Below, piece by piece: positions 11,691 through 24,480 of a DNA stretch of 64,000 nt (within the stretch, counting starts at the first letter, position 1; each line of letters begins with the position of its first letter). The notes beneath the pieces are model-generated. The model saw only the letters and a program-made list of their open reading frames with translations, did no database searches and had not been told where the DNA came from. The stretch comes from Oxyruncus cristatus (taxonomy: Eukaryota > Chordata > Aves > Passeriformes > Cotingidae), in contig VXAY01002113.1 in the NCBI GenBank assembly GCA_013399855.1, positions 1,653,826 to 1,717,825 of the forward strand, given 5' to 3'. A program made the translations under genes and the position numbers.

Positions 11691-12200
11691 CAAGTTTAAA
11701 ATGATAAGGGTTTAGTCCAGATTTAAGTGTATCTTACTGATCCTGTAATCTGACTACATTGGTGGTTTAATTTCCCTGACCAGCCCTTGAGAAGAGCTGG
11801 CCAGGCCCAGGGCTCTCAAACCACTGCCCCAGTTTTGATGTTCTGATGACACATAAACACTGCTGTGGGCTGTATGCACTTGATTCCTCTCACGCATTAC
11901 ACTGAAGGGGACTAATATTTTCTGGCAGTAATTCAAAATGTAATCTAAGGAAGATGCACTTGCTCATGTGTAATTGAAGACAGAGCTTGTCTGGCCATAT
12001 CTGTAGAGTTTGTAGTCACATGAAAGAGGAAGGATTCGTAGAATCATTGATAGGTTCAGGCAGTGTCCTGGATCCTGACCACTATTCTTGGCTCATTCTT
12101 ATTAAAATACTGTTTTGCTGACAAGCTGAGATGACAGCACTGAAATGTGAGATGGTAGAGTCCCAAAATATCTAATGCACCTACTGTGCAATGCTGTATG

Positions 12201-12204
<4 letters not shown>

Positions 12205-12246
<42 letters not shown>
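12205..12246 (+). repeat. Very long poly(A) tract, 42 A
   Basis: An uninterrupted run of 42 A, the longest homopolymer in the window. No canonical aataaa lies just upstream, no target-site duplication is visible, and the preceding 150 bp resemble no gene I recognise. A slippage-expanded tract is therefore favoured over a processed pseudogene tail, which is rare in birds because CR1 does not efficiently mobilise poly(A) RNAs. Confidence 0.95.
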
Positions 12247-12248
<2 letters not shown>

Positions 12249-12900
12249 GAACTAAAATAAATAATGCCACTTTTCCTGTCATATTTAAATACTGCAGTAG
12301 ATGGCCTTTGTTTCAAACCCTCTCAGGTCATTGTGAGGAGTAACAAAAGACCTGTTTAGAAAATTTCCAGCTAGGATCTACAAGGAATGGAATAGATTTC
12401 TCCTCAGTCTCTTATATCCCTCTTGCACCCTCATCAGGCAAGCAAACAGAATTTTTGAGCAAATGCCTCTCACTTATTTTCTGTTCATCCTCCCTGAGAA
12501 AAAAATCCCAGCCTCTTCTTTCTTGGGAATAGAGTTTGCATTAATTGCTGCTTCAAACAGCATATACTTAAACATGGAAATTCAACCTGAGATGAGACAG
12601 TAATGGAAGTCTTGCCCCCAAAAAAAGGCAACAACTTTTCTCATAAGGATTCCAGTGCAAAAGAAAAAGAGACAGAGAAAATATGCTACGGGGCACATAA
12701 AGAATCGATTCCAAACAAAATGTGTTTCAGAGATTTCCCACAAGGCATCAGCAACTTCTTAATGCAGTTCATTCCCAAACTCCTCCAGGGACTCCGTAAA
12801 ACAAAGGCAGCTCATTCCACGTCTCCACAGGTCCTTGGGAAGGAGTGCATTAAAATGTCCGTGAGGATGCAGAGAGGTGCTCAGAGCTCTCAGAGCAGCC

Positions 12901-12927
12901 CGGGCGCACTCGACCGACCGCTCATCG
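12901..12927. other. CpG-dense micro-cluster
   Basis: Six CpGs occur in 27 bp (cgggcgc, tcgaccgaccgc, tcgg). It sits in a modestly GC-rich block, 12780-12960, with no recognisable gene. Confidence 0.5.
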
Positions 12928-12959
12928 GCTTTGGGCCCAACAGTTTAGGCTGAGTGAGG

Positions 12960-15900
12960 GTCAGAAGTCCCTGGTGGTGCTGGGGACAATTTCCTAATTG
13001 AAATTCAGTGGCAGCTGAGCAGCTCTGTCCCCTGAGTGTCCACATCTGGAGTCAGGGATGCCTGATGAGCACAAACAACTCTCGTGGCACAGCACTCTAT
13101 TCGTAGCTCTGCAATCACCTCTCGCGCCATCTCAAGCCCTCTAGACTCAGGAAGAGTGCAGAAATCCAGAGGGATTTCAAGGACTCTCCAGCAGCACCTC
13201 AGGTTTTTGGCAGACAAAACCAGGCTGTGACAGTGACTTCAGATTTGGACTAGGTGCTTTTCTGTTTTCTTTATGTTTATTGATTCAGGTCTAAACAGAT
13301 CTAAAGAGAAACCGTGGGCAATACGTGAATGAGAAGGGAAGGACCAGTGCAGGGCTGAATCCAACTATATCAAAGATTAAATTCTTTCTACAGTAAATGG
13401 TAATTTCTGTTGCAAACTATGGACCAGAAAATCTGTGATTTGCCAAGACCATCCACAAGAACTTATCAAACAAAATGGTTTTTATAAACTAACATGGCAA
13501 CTCAAAAGATTTTTCCAAATCCTGTTTTCCGAGAGTTTGAAAAAAAATGCAAAACCTGTCCTAAAATTAAAAGACTTTACACTGCGAAACAGCTTCTGAA
13601 CTTGAGAGGAAGCGACAGAAAATCCATACAAATTCAAAGCACACAGTCATTCCAGACTCTTGCAGTAGTAGCTTGATCACCCACACACATTTTCTTAAGT
13701 CTCTTTAAGGGTTTGGGCTACAGACTGTGGAAAATATTTTTATTCCTCATACTATTTCAGGTAGGGCAATCACAAGGTGAACATTTTGGCAAATTGTATG
13801 TATGAATGTCTTGACTGTACTTTTTGTTGCAGAACAATAGGACAGTGGTTTTAGTGCCAAGCAAAGATGGCAAAGCCAGAAAAAAATTAATGAACATCTG
13901 TAAGTGATTGAAAAGAGCTGGTGTTGGTCACTGCACATAGGTCAGGCTGGGGGTTTTCTCATGTGAAGAAGGATAATAAATCAGTATGAAAAAAAGGTTT
14001 GTGGGTTTGTTCCAAAGAAGTCCAAAAGGTGAAAATACTGCAGAAGAGAGAATGATGTTGCAAATATTTCATATAGTTTGTACAACATCCACTGAAGTTA
14101 TCATGTCTATCCTTATGCTTTGCAATTTGGTGTTTCGAGGATAAAAGAGATGCCTCTATTTCTCAAGACTTCTAAGTCAGAAAAAATCATATGTGTTAGC
14201 TAGATTTCTTAAAAAATTGGGTGTCAAATCCCTCCTAAAGTCCAGTGATATCTAATTTCCTCAGGCTTCTCTGAAAAACTCAGTATCCATAAAGCCAGTT
14301 AGTGGTTTAAAAAACTAAAAGCAATAGAAGACATGCTGACCTTCTCGGGCTAATACTGGCCACTTCTCTTCCTGAAAAAAATTAATGAAAAATCACTTAC
14401 TGATTATAGAAACAGTCAACATGAAGCCTAGAATCTCCTACCACGTTCAGAGAGGATGCTGTTTTACACCTGGAGTCAGTCACTAATCACACAAGTGAGC
14501 AGTTGTGTTTCCCTTTAACTATTGTTTAAATCACAGAGGCTGGTGTTTCCTCGGGGAAGCCGTGCATCACACAGATGGGGTGTTTGTTCAGCAGCAGCCT
14601 GAGCTGCCACTGTACTGGGGCTCCAACAGCCGTAACTACAGATTGGTAAAGCAGACAAACCTGAAAAATCCCTTCTCTGCAGAGGAAATGTGTGTGCACT
14701 GGCAGCCTGCAGCCTGCTGCTGCCTCCTACCAGCTCTGCCTGGATGAAATCCGCTGGCCAGAGCAGCAGCACACGCTGGGTATTCTTGTAGCATCCAACT
14801 GCCAAAAACCATCCTGTGCTGCTTCTAGAACTGGGCAACCAGCTGTGAGACAGGAATTCAAATGACCTGGAAAGAAAATTTGGCTTCACTGGAATTGATG
14901 GCAGAAGTCTCTTTTTCTTCAGCGAAGCCAGGATTTCGTTCCTGGCAGTTGCCAAGCTTCTGTTTGTACGGAATTGTTTTCCTACTGTCAAGTGCTGTTA
15001 GATTTGTGGGGGGAGGAGGCTGTTTCTCCTGGAATTGTTTCTGTAACCCAGCCAAGATCTAGAGAATTTGTCTACAGCAAACCACTTCCACTTCGAATTT
15101 GCAAAGGAAACTTGCAAACTTTTCTTGCCAAGGCTTCTTTTTCAGCAGAAAACCTCAACTCAGATACAATTTTGTAAGCCAAAACAAGATGTCAGTAATA
15201 AGGGCTTCAGAAGCAGGAGGATTCATGAAGTTGTTTGCTGAGCCATCGACAGGCCCCGAGGAAAGGGTTTGCATCCAAATCTCAGAGAAGTCAGAGGTCA
15301 GCTCGTCCTCTTATTAACCCAAATTCTGCTCGCTGACAGAACCATCAACGCAGCATTAGAATTTGAGAGCTCCTGGTGTGCAGCTTTATGTGCTGGTCAT
15401 TAAAGAGCTTTGCTATTGCTGGAGGCTGCGGTGCCCCTGGTGTTACTGTTGTACCTCCTAGTTGGTGCTGAGGATTTACACACCCTGGGATGAGCGTCTT
15501 GGTGTGCACAAGTGAAATTCTGATTGTCCCCATCCCTCCCTCGGCCAATGTGCGACGCGAAGATAAGCAGCCCTCAGACACGAAGAGGCAGGCAGGTATA
15601 TTCTGCAGCTGCCTAGAAAACTGCTAAATATTGAGAAGAAAATCCTGTTTTCTGTGCTGGTGAGGAGGCAGAGGAGCCTGTTGTCCCCACACAGGAGCAG
15701 ATGGCTCCCTGGGCACTGGAAGCACCTGCAGCTCCAGCCAGATTACAGCAGAAGTGTTCCAAAAGCCACAGGGAAGAATCACATTCCTAAAGACCCTTTG
15801 AAACCATTGGGCATTGAATACCCTTTTTCCCTGCTGGAAAAGCCACTTGTACAAGTCAAAGTCTTGCCTGGTGACCAAGACCTGCCACCAGTGTAAACAA

Positions 15901-17450
15901 CCACAGCTTGTAATTCAGCCATAATCATCATTCCTGTCCCTGGCTCAGCAGTAATAAGGAGTTTTCTGTCATGACAGAGTAGTTTTTGTGAAAGTTTAGA
16001 ATCTGAGAGATTTTCTTTAATTCCGTTTTTTAACTGTTTCAATTGGGGAACAAATAATCCTTATGCTACTGGAAGGGTTCAAAAGAACAGTAAATATTTT
16101 AATAATCTCGGTTTGAATTTTAATTTTGTAGGTTAGTGCTTTATTATAAATAGGCTACTTTTCCCTGTTTAGGTTTTAATCCTGCAAATATTAAGGTTAT
16201 TTAAATAGGTGGGAATTTTCCTTCTTTAGGCTCCTGGTTTGTCTTTCATATGCAGTTTCATGTCTATATGTCCCAATTCACAAGAAGGACGCTGAGATGA
16301 ATTCTCATTATCCCAACAAATAGGCTATTTATGGCTGGATAGAGTTACCCAGACCTAGCAGACAATGTATCAGATCAAATCACTGGTGTTGACTCGAATT
16401 TTATTAGAGTATTAACCTCTGAGCTTTCCATATACCGTGTCATTCTTGCTGACAATAAAAAGGGAGAGTCTCAGCCTCTACCTTTATTTAGTTGCACCTA
16501 CAGTGTATTTTACAAGAAATGTATTTGCCACTGAATGCAGTAACAAATCTTCAAATTTATTGAGCATCTTAGGGCAGCAACCACTCTCTAAAGAAAGGAA
16601 CCCTCTATGGAAAATAAAGCACAAGTTTAGAACAAACCAGTTGATTGCAGCTCTCTTCATTTGTCATGGGAATAGTAATTATAATTCTAATGGAACGGAC
16701 AGACCACTTTAGAAGCATTTTAAAATTATTTTAACAGCCTTTAAAAATTATTAAAGTGGTGGAGCACACCCTAGCAGTGACTGCTGTGGTGGTACTGCTT
16801 TGACAACCATATGTGAGCAGAGTATGGCAACATCCACTGTGGTTGGCTTTATTTTCCTTATTCATGGGGATGTTTGCATAAGGGTTGCAGACTTATCTGC
16901 AGTGCAGCTCATTTGGAACTGAAATTTATTGTTCACTTAGCTCCTAAAAAATAATCTAATTTTTCAAGCCAATAGAAAATAGTGTGAATTATTCACCTTG
17001 CTTCATTATTATAAGATATTTTATGGTGACACCAGAGAAGTCATTATTTATAACATATAGGATCATCTTTTATCAAATGTTTTCTCCTTTATCTTCTTGT
17101 AAACATCTTGAAACTATGAAGCAAATCTTGAATCATCCAGTCAAAAGTGCCCAACAATGATAAATAGTTGCATTATGTGCACAGGATTGCAACTGCAGTA
17201 TTTCTCTCAAAACTGCATATTAGCTTTTACTTCTGAGAAACAAGACTTTTGATATGAATTTTTTCCGTAAGTGCTTCACTTTGTCATAACACTGAATATC
17301 TACCCTGCAGTTTAGAGGCAAATGGAGCAAAAATTAGGGCTAGGGGTACTGCAGGCTTCTGCTTTTGAAAGAAAGTGAACCAAAAATTAACACACAGATT
17401 TAAGTGCAAGGGAAAACTTATTGCTTGCCAGAAATAATCCAGCTGGAGCA
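12960..17450. other. Intronic stretch with no recognised element
   Basis: Unique-looking intron sequence. Overlapping open frames on both strands at 14505-15320 (up to 158 codons, minus strand) match no family known to me and look like chance frames in a slightly GC-richer block. No repeats or RNA genes were recognised. Confidence 0.45.
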
Positions 17451-17452
17451 GG

Positions 17453-17515
17453 GAGAGTGTGTGAGAGAGAGACTTGGTGAGTGTTTGTGTGTGTGAGAGA
17501 TAAATTGTGGGGGTG
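17453..17515 (+). repeat. Imperfect TG/GA purine-rich simple repeat
   Basis: Alternating short gtgtgt and gagaga runs with interruptions, ending in gagagataaattgtgg. It is degenerate low-complexity sequence. Confidence 0.8.
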
Positions 17516-18233
17516 AGTTTCACTGCAGCAGTCAGACTTTGGCAGATTAATGCAATGGAGGGAAGGTGACTTTTAAAATACCAAACCAGAATTTTTCTTC
17601 TGGAATAAGGGCTGCAGCACAACCAAGGGTACTGTGACACCCAGCTGGAAAGCTCATTTAGTTTAAAGATAAAGTGCTCACCTGATATGTTACTAGAGGT
17701 GGTCAAACCAAAAGACAGACAGTTAAAACTGGGTGAAATCTTCTCATTTAATTGTTGGTAACCTGATTCAGATCAGAAGTAATTTTCCTAGTTTCTGCAA
17801 AACATATTTTCAGTGAAATCCCTGCTTTGAGGCATCATTACATGGTGTTTTGGAAACACCACATTCCTCACAACGTTAGAGGATTTGCCTGAAAACTGAC
17901 CTGCCAGTTGAGTCAAGCCATCCCTCACTTGTTAGTTATTCAGATCCCATTCTGTCACTGTGCTTACAAAGACACCTAAACTTCAACAGGTTTTTTTTTT
18001 GTTCAAGTCTTGAAAGAGATGCACCAGGCAAAATGAAGCCATTTCTCGTGTTACACTTTGTCATCACATCTTGTTTCTAGCATAAAAACCCCAGAACGAA
18101 AATTAAAAGGCATTTTGCGTTTGTTTGGAGACTAGCATTGCATTCTTTGAACCTTCTGCCCTCAGACATGTCCTCAGACGTGGACAAAGCCAGAACACCA
18201 GGGTTTAAATCAATGTTGCTGCTCTGTCACTGA

Positions 18234-18304
18234 GAGCAGAACCGAGCAGGGCGACAGCCTCTTGTATGTACATGAAACGTTCTGGGAGCAGAACCAACAG
18301 GGCG
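18234..18304 (+). repeat. Short direct repeat pair, about 20 bp, offset 52 bp
   Basis: gagcagaaccgagcagggcg (18234-18253) recurs as gagcagaaccaacagggcg (18286-18304), with one indel and one substitution. It may be an old local duplication or chance. Confidence 0.5.
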
Positions 18305-18448
18305 TAAATAAGAGCAGGATTTAGTTAATATCGGACAAAACATTAGCGCTGCGGTAAATGATGAGGCGATGTCTTGCTGATTTAAGTCTCTGAGGAGCAC
18401 CAAAATTGTACTGTTATGTGCTGTATTGACAGGTTCATGTAAAATTCA

Positions 18449-18585
18449 GCGCGGCTGCTGCCCCTTGGCAGCCGCTCTCTGCGAGAGAGGATGTGTCAGG
18501 GCTCATCAGCGCAGTGGTGGCCAGCGCCAGCCCTGCCTCAGTGCTCCCGGAATCTCCTCCCTCCCCGGCTGCCGTGTGGGTGCTG
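18449..18585. other. GC- and CpG-rich patch with a GC hairpin
   Basis: A GC-rich block with repeated GCGC and CCGG-type sites. It contains the inverted repeat gcggctgc (18451-18458) and gcagccgc (18468-18475) around a 9-nt loop. Chance frames open on both strands because GC-rich DNA has few stops. No protein family was recognised. Confidence 0.5.
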
Positions 18586-18799
18586 GAACATCCTTGTCAA
18601 ACAGGCAGGGGGGAAAGGCCTTCCCACAGGTACTGAGGCTGGCAGATGTTTCCAGTGTTCCCTGCAAAGCAGTGACAGTTGCACTGAAAGGGAAAGACGG
18701 CTCCTGCACAGCTCCGTGGGTGACCTGGGAGGGCCGCAGAGCCACCTCCTATCAATACATCTTGTTGGGGAGGTGGAAGGAGGGGGGGATGTAAATCAG

Positions 18800-21700
18800 T
18801 ATTCCTGATGGATCAGAGAGAAAACTCCATCTTTACAGCCCGTCCTTACAGCTATTAACCATCTATTCCCACTCACTGCTGAGACTCCAAAGCATGAATA
18901 GAACATGAAGCAAAACAAGGCATTAAAATGTTGTTTAGATTTTTCTCCAAAAGAGCTTTACTTATAAGGTATTTTTTTCTTTAAGATGGACTAAAAATAC
19001 CTGGCTCTTCCAGTTACATTCCAGAAATCAATAGGCAGGAAAGTAAATTACTGTTCCTTCTCTTACATCTCTGCTATTATGGTCTCAGTGGGGTGAAATG
19101 ACTTTACAGTTAATTAGATTTTTAAAAAATATCAGATGGCTTCTGTATAATTCCCCTGGGTGCTTCTGTACCTCCCCAGCTTTTTAAATCCATTTCCAGG
19201 AGATCAGGCATTGATTTTGAGGAGATTTAATAACCCATTGGTAACTGTATAATCACCTGCAGCTGCCATGATAGCACTGGTTAGACTTTCTAATAGCAAT
19301 AAGCAGCAGGTCAATACTTTCAGTAAAAATATGCACAGCCCAGTCCTATAAAATCATCTGGAGTTTTTAAAATGTGCATCTTCTTCAGAGTCAGTTCAGC
19401 TCCCAAGTGTGCTTTCAAAGCAAATCTCCTCATCTCCACTGACTTGAGATTTAGTTCATAACTGGGGAACTACCCAGCGTGAGAGCAGAGGTGAAGAAGT
19501 CTTACATCACTGTGTGTGTGGGCAAGAGCTTGGATGAGGATGTGGGGGTGGATTTCAAAGATGTCTGAAAACGCACTTCTCACGGCAAGATCCTGGTCCA
19601 GCAGCCTAAAACTCCCGATATGTGGGGCAGTGTGTCACCTCACCCCAGGTCTTGCAGTTCGGAAAAAGGTTCTCTGTAGCTCAAGATCGATTTCAGAGGC
19701 AGAGAAAGAGCACAGAATCATTTGGGAAGTATCCGGGTTTCTCATTTTCAGCCGTCACAACTCTGGGGCTGACATTTTGTCTGGCTTGCTTAGGTTGGTG
19801 CCTTGCCTTGGATTTTTACTTTGCGCCGTGGATAAAATACGAACTGGGAAAAACCGGTTTAAAATAACCCTCACACGGAGATACTTGCTGCCGTGGCCGG
19901 GCAGTTTTCACCAGCCGTCCTTGGGGATGCCTGAGCATGGTGGTTTAGTTTGTAATACAGAGATGTGCTCAGTTCCAATCTCCTCTTATCTCATCCACTT
20001 TCATTTTGAGTTTGGGGTGAGCCCTTCCAGCGGATGTGCAGGAGCACGAAGACATGGAGTGCAGTTAGCACATCCTTGGGAAGCATTCTGTTATTATCCT
20101 TAGGTGTTGTGCACTTCATAACAAATAGGTGGAAAACCATACGACTTGCCAGGGTGAGAGACCACCCTGGAAAGTGCCCTCACAATACCTGCAATCCTGT
20201 GCAATTCAGAGGGGTTTGTAAGAAAATATTGTCTCTCCAGAAATGCCTTTATAGGTAGCAGGGAAAAGCCTTTAGCTGCTGAGCAGAGGAGCATCTGGAG
20301 CATCGGGAACTCCGTTGGCATTGGGGAAATCATCCTAATCTTTCCTTTTGTTTGCACTGACATTTTTATAGGGGCTCTTCTTTTTAGCACATCATTGATT
20401 GAGCTTGAAATAGCATAATCAACTCAGAGGGAATTACCAGTCATAGACTCCAGCCAAACTCTGCTTTCAGTTATGGCTGGCTGAGTCCACATAATTCTGC
20501 TGCAGTTACTGTGTATTTACCTCAGGGTATCGGGGATCAGAATCCATGAATCTGCATTTCCAAGGCAGCATTATATGTATAAACCCTGGATAGTAATTAC
20601 TAATTGAACTTCATTGTTTAACTGGAAGTTGTTTTCCTCCTAAAGAGAGCTACCCATTATCATTAATTAACACTATTTAATCAGGATGCTGCTTCCCCTT
20701 CTGATTTCTTTGAATACTTTTTTACTGCATACTCTCAAACCATAATTTTGTTTCTGTATATTTGACTTTAAATATATGTTATAGTTCATAGCTACTTTTT
20801 TTCCTTCAAGCTTTATATTGCTTCCTTTTCTTGTGTGTAGTTAATTTAGTTGTGCTGAGCTTAGTTGTTTATGGGGAAAAGAGAGATCTCTGCTTGGGGT
20901 TAAATGCTTTTCCCTCATTTTAACAGTTATAATTATTGAACTTGTGTTTTAAATCCTAGGGGTTATTCACAAACTTTCTCAGATTTTTATTTTGAAGTCC
21001 TGTTTTATGGCGAAACTTTCCCAGTAATATCTGGAGTACAAATTGGAATTTTGTTATTTTTGATCCCTTCCTCAGTGTACAAGCCTGAGTGGTGGTAACA
21101 CGGCTTCCCAATTCCTTGTAATTGCTCCAAGTCCTGCAGTTTGGTATAAGAAGTAGATAAACAAAAGGAAGCCTTCTATGTTTCAAAAGAAGTGCTTATT
21201 TTCAATGGATATATGAGAAAAAGATGAAAATATGACACGAAAATGGGAGAAGTCCTGTGTTAAAAAATGAATCCCTCCATATATTTCTTAAGCCACTCAT
21301 TTTTTCAGTGTGTTTCTTGAGAGTCTGGAATAATTCAAAGTGGCCAAAAAATGAACAGAACCAGGGATAGCTGCTTCAATGTGTCTTGTTTTCCTTATAT
21401 TAATGTGTACGTTGAGCCCTTTGAATTTCTGAGTGTTAAGTCATACCTTAACAGATAATAACAGTTTTTTTGGATGCCCTTGGCTTTTTTAGTCAAATTT
21501 TCAAAGTAGCTCAAAGAAGTAGCTGGTATGGGAACCATCACTCTTTTTGAACCCCCCAGTAGCTTCTGCTGTTCTCAGCTTGAGTTCCTGCGTTCAAAAC
21601 ACTTGTGAAATTATGGCCCTAGTCAGGTCTCTCAAGACTGATCAGAGCACAGGTGGCATCCACATACTGGGGAGGACATGAACATCACCTCGACCCTGCT

Positions 21701-23560
21701 CTGTGCTCAGAGCAGAGGTGCAGTTCCAGCATCTCTATCCCATGGAAGAGCTTGAGTGTACCTCTCAAACCTGCTCACTTTTCCCGACTTGCTAGAGAGT
21801 TCCAGGCTGCCAGCGGTTGCAATAAACAGCAAAGTGCACGTAAAAACTGCCCGTGTCTGTCGGGTTTGTGACTGGAAGGATGTCTGGGTCTGAGATTATT
21901 CAGAAGCAGATGGGAGCCCAGCAGGTGGATAAATGCAAACCTCACCCTCAATGAGCACTTGACAAAGAAAGGTCAGAAATGAGACGCCAGAAAAGAAGTC
22001 ACAAGTAACGCAGGCAGCGTGTGCCTGATGACACCAGGGAGGAGGAACTGTCTTTTCTCCACAGATAGATTGTTTCCATATAATAATTTAGCTATCAACG
22101 TCTGTTCGGTTTTTAAACTACTTTAATACTGACTGACATTTTCTTTAAATTGTAACTTGTGCAATTTAATGATAACCTTTAATTTTCTTCCACCCTTGCG
22201 ATGTAATGGGAAGCAACAAAAATAGTAAAAACTAAATTGCAGACATTAGGCATACTTTTTATCAGAAGAAGGTAAAAGAAGTGCATTCAGGCACTATGAT
22301 GTGGGAGAAATTTAGATGGCTTTCAACATTTTATTTTCTACAATAACTGCTCTTTGGCACTACTTTGTGCGTGATTAATGTTTTTATTACCGTATCACAT
22401 AATACCCTCCTACCTAGACTGCAGACCTAGTTTTCATGTCCCACTATCTAGTGGGGACTGAAGCTTCAGAGCTGTCTTGTACAAGACCAGACTGGTTACA
22501 GGTTACCCGTTTGGTCTGTCCACACACCCAGGAAAAGCTTCTCTCAGTCTTAGTTTCTTTTTGCACAGAAAAGAAGCCCGGGTCATTTCCATCAGTATGT
22601 TTGATGACATGAGGCTTCTGGCTCTCTTTGTTTAATAATACAGTGCAGAAAATACTCTGCAGAATTGATTGAATATCTATGTGAAATACTGGTATGAGTG
22701 CTTTAGATTCCATTTTTTCTGAAATTGTTTGCATGTTTGAAAAACAAATCATTCTTTAATGCGGAGACAGTATTTTGCCATAGCTTTCATTTTTTTCCCC
22801 TTTGTCCATTTTTTTTGTGTTGCTTGACTGTGACAGCTCTGATATCAGAGAGTCTCAGGAACCTTTAACTTTGGAAATAAATCCGAGCACTGGTTTACAG
22901 TAACTAAATTTTCCTGCTTTCCAAATTACGCTGCTGGTCCTGTCTCCTGCTCTAAGTTGTGTCTGCTGGAAAGCCTGAAGATAGGAAGGAGCTGGAAGTC
23001 AGGGTGTGATTATATAAAGTTACCCAGGAGGTTTAGTTTTGCACTTCTGCATTCCCTTGCACAAGCAGGGAGGTTCACTGAGGTGAAGGGTTTGGGGTTC
23101 AGGTCTGATGCTGTGGTTTTACCATGTGTGCACTGCCAGGGCTAATCCCAGCCCATTTATGTATTTGAGCTTGTTATATTTTGTGCAGCCAAGATGTACT
23201 GCAGTTTTTTCAAGTATAGCTTACAGGGAAAATGTTGTCCAGGGCACCTCAGAAGGCATTTCTGTAACTGGCAGTGGGAAGATGGTGATCCCTTACAGTG
23301 AGGGAAATTCCACCGAGCAGGATTTGGTAAAAGGACATGGGAAGGCACAAAAGTGTATAACTTTGTGAATTACTGTTACACAGACCAGGCTGACATTTTA
23401 ACAATTTAAATGCAAAATTCTTAAGACCTTTTTCACAGGTGACATTAACCACCGAGCTGTGCTGCTGCCGTTGCTGTGGGTACAGTGATGCTGATGTTCA
23501 GGTTCAGGTCAGCTGATGGCCCAGCATACCCTGCTCACACAGACAGTTCTGTGCTTCTGA
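18800..23560. other. Intronic stretch with no recognised mobile element
   Basis: AT-rich intron sequence. It includes the longest stop-free frame in the window (19516-20103, 195 codons), whose translation has no domain, low-complexity or signal feature that I recognise. Segments 20560-20700 and 22075-22210 are rich in attaatta-like motifs. Nothing else stands out. Confidence 0.45.
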
Positions 23561-23571
23561 GCTGAGAGAGG

Positions 23572-23612
23572 TATATACAGAAAAATATATACAGAAATAC
23601 TTACAGAAATAG
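23572..23612 (+). repeat. Degenerate 12-14 bp tandem repeat, three units
   Basis: Units tatatacagaaaaa, tatatacagaaa and tacttacagaaa follow one another. It is a short local expansion. Confidence 0.75.
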
Positions 23613-24224
23613 CAGGATGGTTCAACTTGGTTCACAAAATCGATCAGTTAATGTAAGTTCCCCTTTCATTTCCTGGACTGTTTATGGACACATATGGATA
23701 TGGACACAAGTGACTTAGAGGGATACAAAGATACTTCAGATCACTTGATCTGTTTTTCTCCTGAACCAAGTATTTTTCTTTTTTCACTAACTTTAACATC
23801 ATCTGAACTCCTACATGGTTTTTTACTACAGTCTGCAGGATTCAGCATGTTTAAGGGTCTGAGGTATTTATCAGATTCTACCCCCTCAGGACCCAGCCTT
23901 CCTCCCGGTCCCTGGGCCATCAGCTCCCATGGAACTGAGATCCTTGGCTCTCTCACAGTGTGGGTGAGGACTGCACTTCATCAGGATCATGAATCTTCCC
24001 TGGGTGTTCCCACTGACATTCCTAATTGGAAAATGGGGAAATCAGTGGCCCAGAGTGAACTGACAGAAGAATCAGAGCCCTCTGTTCATTCCTCTGTATT
24101 AAACAATAAAATTACTTTGACCTGAAACCAAGCAGACAAGGCACCTGCTTCCAGTCTCACACCCACGTGCACTCCTCTTCCCTCACCCTCATCTCCCATG
24201 CATCACAGAATCGTGCAAACATGC

Positions 24225-24480
24225 TTATTTATAGCCTGCTGCAATGTTAGTGCTTATTTTCTTGTGCACACAGGCCTAATTAACAGCTATCACTCAATTT
24301 ATTCTTGATTTAAACTTAATTAACAATATGCTTAAGTAATGATTTTGCTTATGTCTACTAACTGCAGCCAAACTTGTCAAATTATTGCTCCATTAATTTA
24401 ATTCTTCCTCTTGATTTAGGGAAATTCAATTACTCTGATGCAGTTAGTCATATAGTAAATGTTTTCAAGTTCTCTTCTGT
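24225..24480. other. Candidate conserved non-coding segment (inference)
   Basis: A repeat-free block with many TAATTA, TTAATT and TTGATTTA cores (cctaattaacag, cttaattaaca, ccattaatttaatt, cttgatttaggg). Cores at this density without simple-sequence character suggest a homeodomain-responsive element. Conservation was not testable here. Confidence 0.3.

Noticed and set aside
12036..12062. gtagaatcattgataggttc, resembling a CR1 tail and a possible body for the A42 tract
   Set aside because: The match is short, and CR1 elements do not end in poly(A).
12056..12316. Minus-strand frame containing a long phenylalanine run
   Set aside because: The run is only the translation of the A42 tract.
14515..14991. 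158-codon frame on the minus strand, overlapped by plus-strand frames
   Set aside because: Mutually overlapping frames on both strands in a GC-richer patch are typical chance frames. No family was recognised.
19516..20103. Longest open frame in the window, 195 codons, plus strand
   Set aside because: No recognised domain, no splice-flanked or promoter context, and unremarkable composition. In 64 kb of six-frame sequence a frame of this length can occur by chance. A protein search with no hits would confirm.
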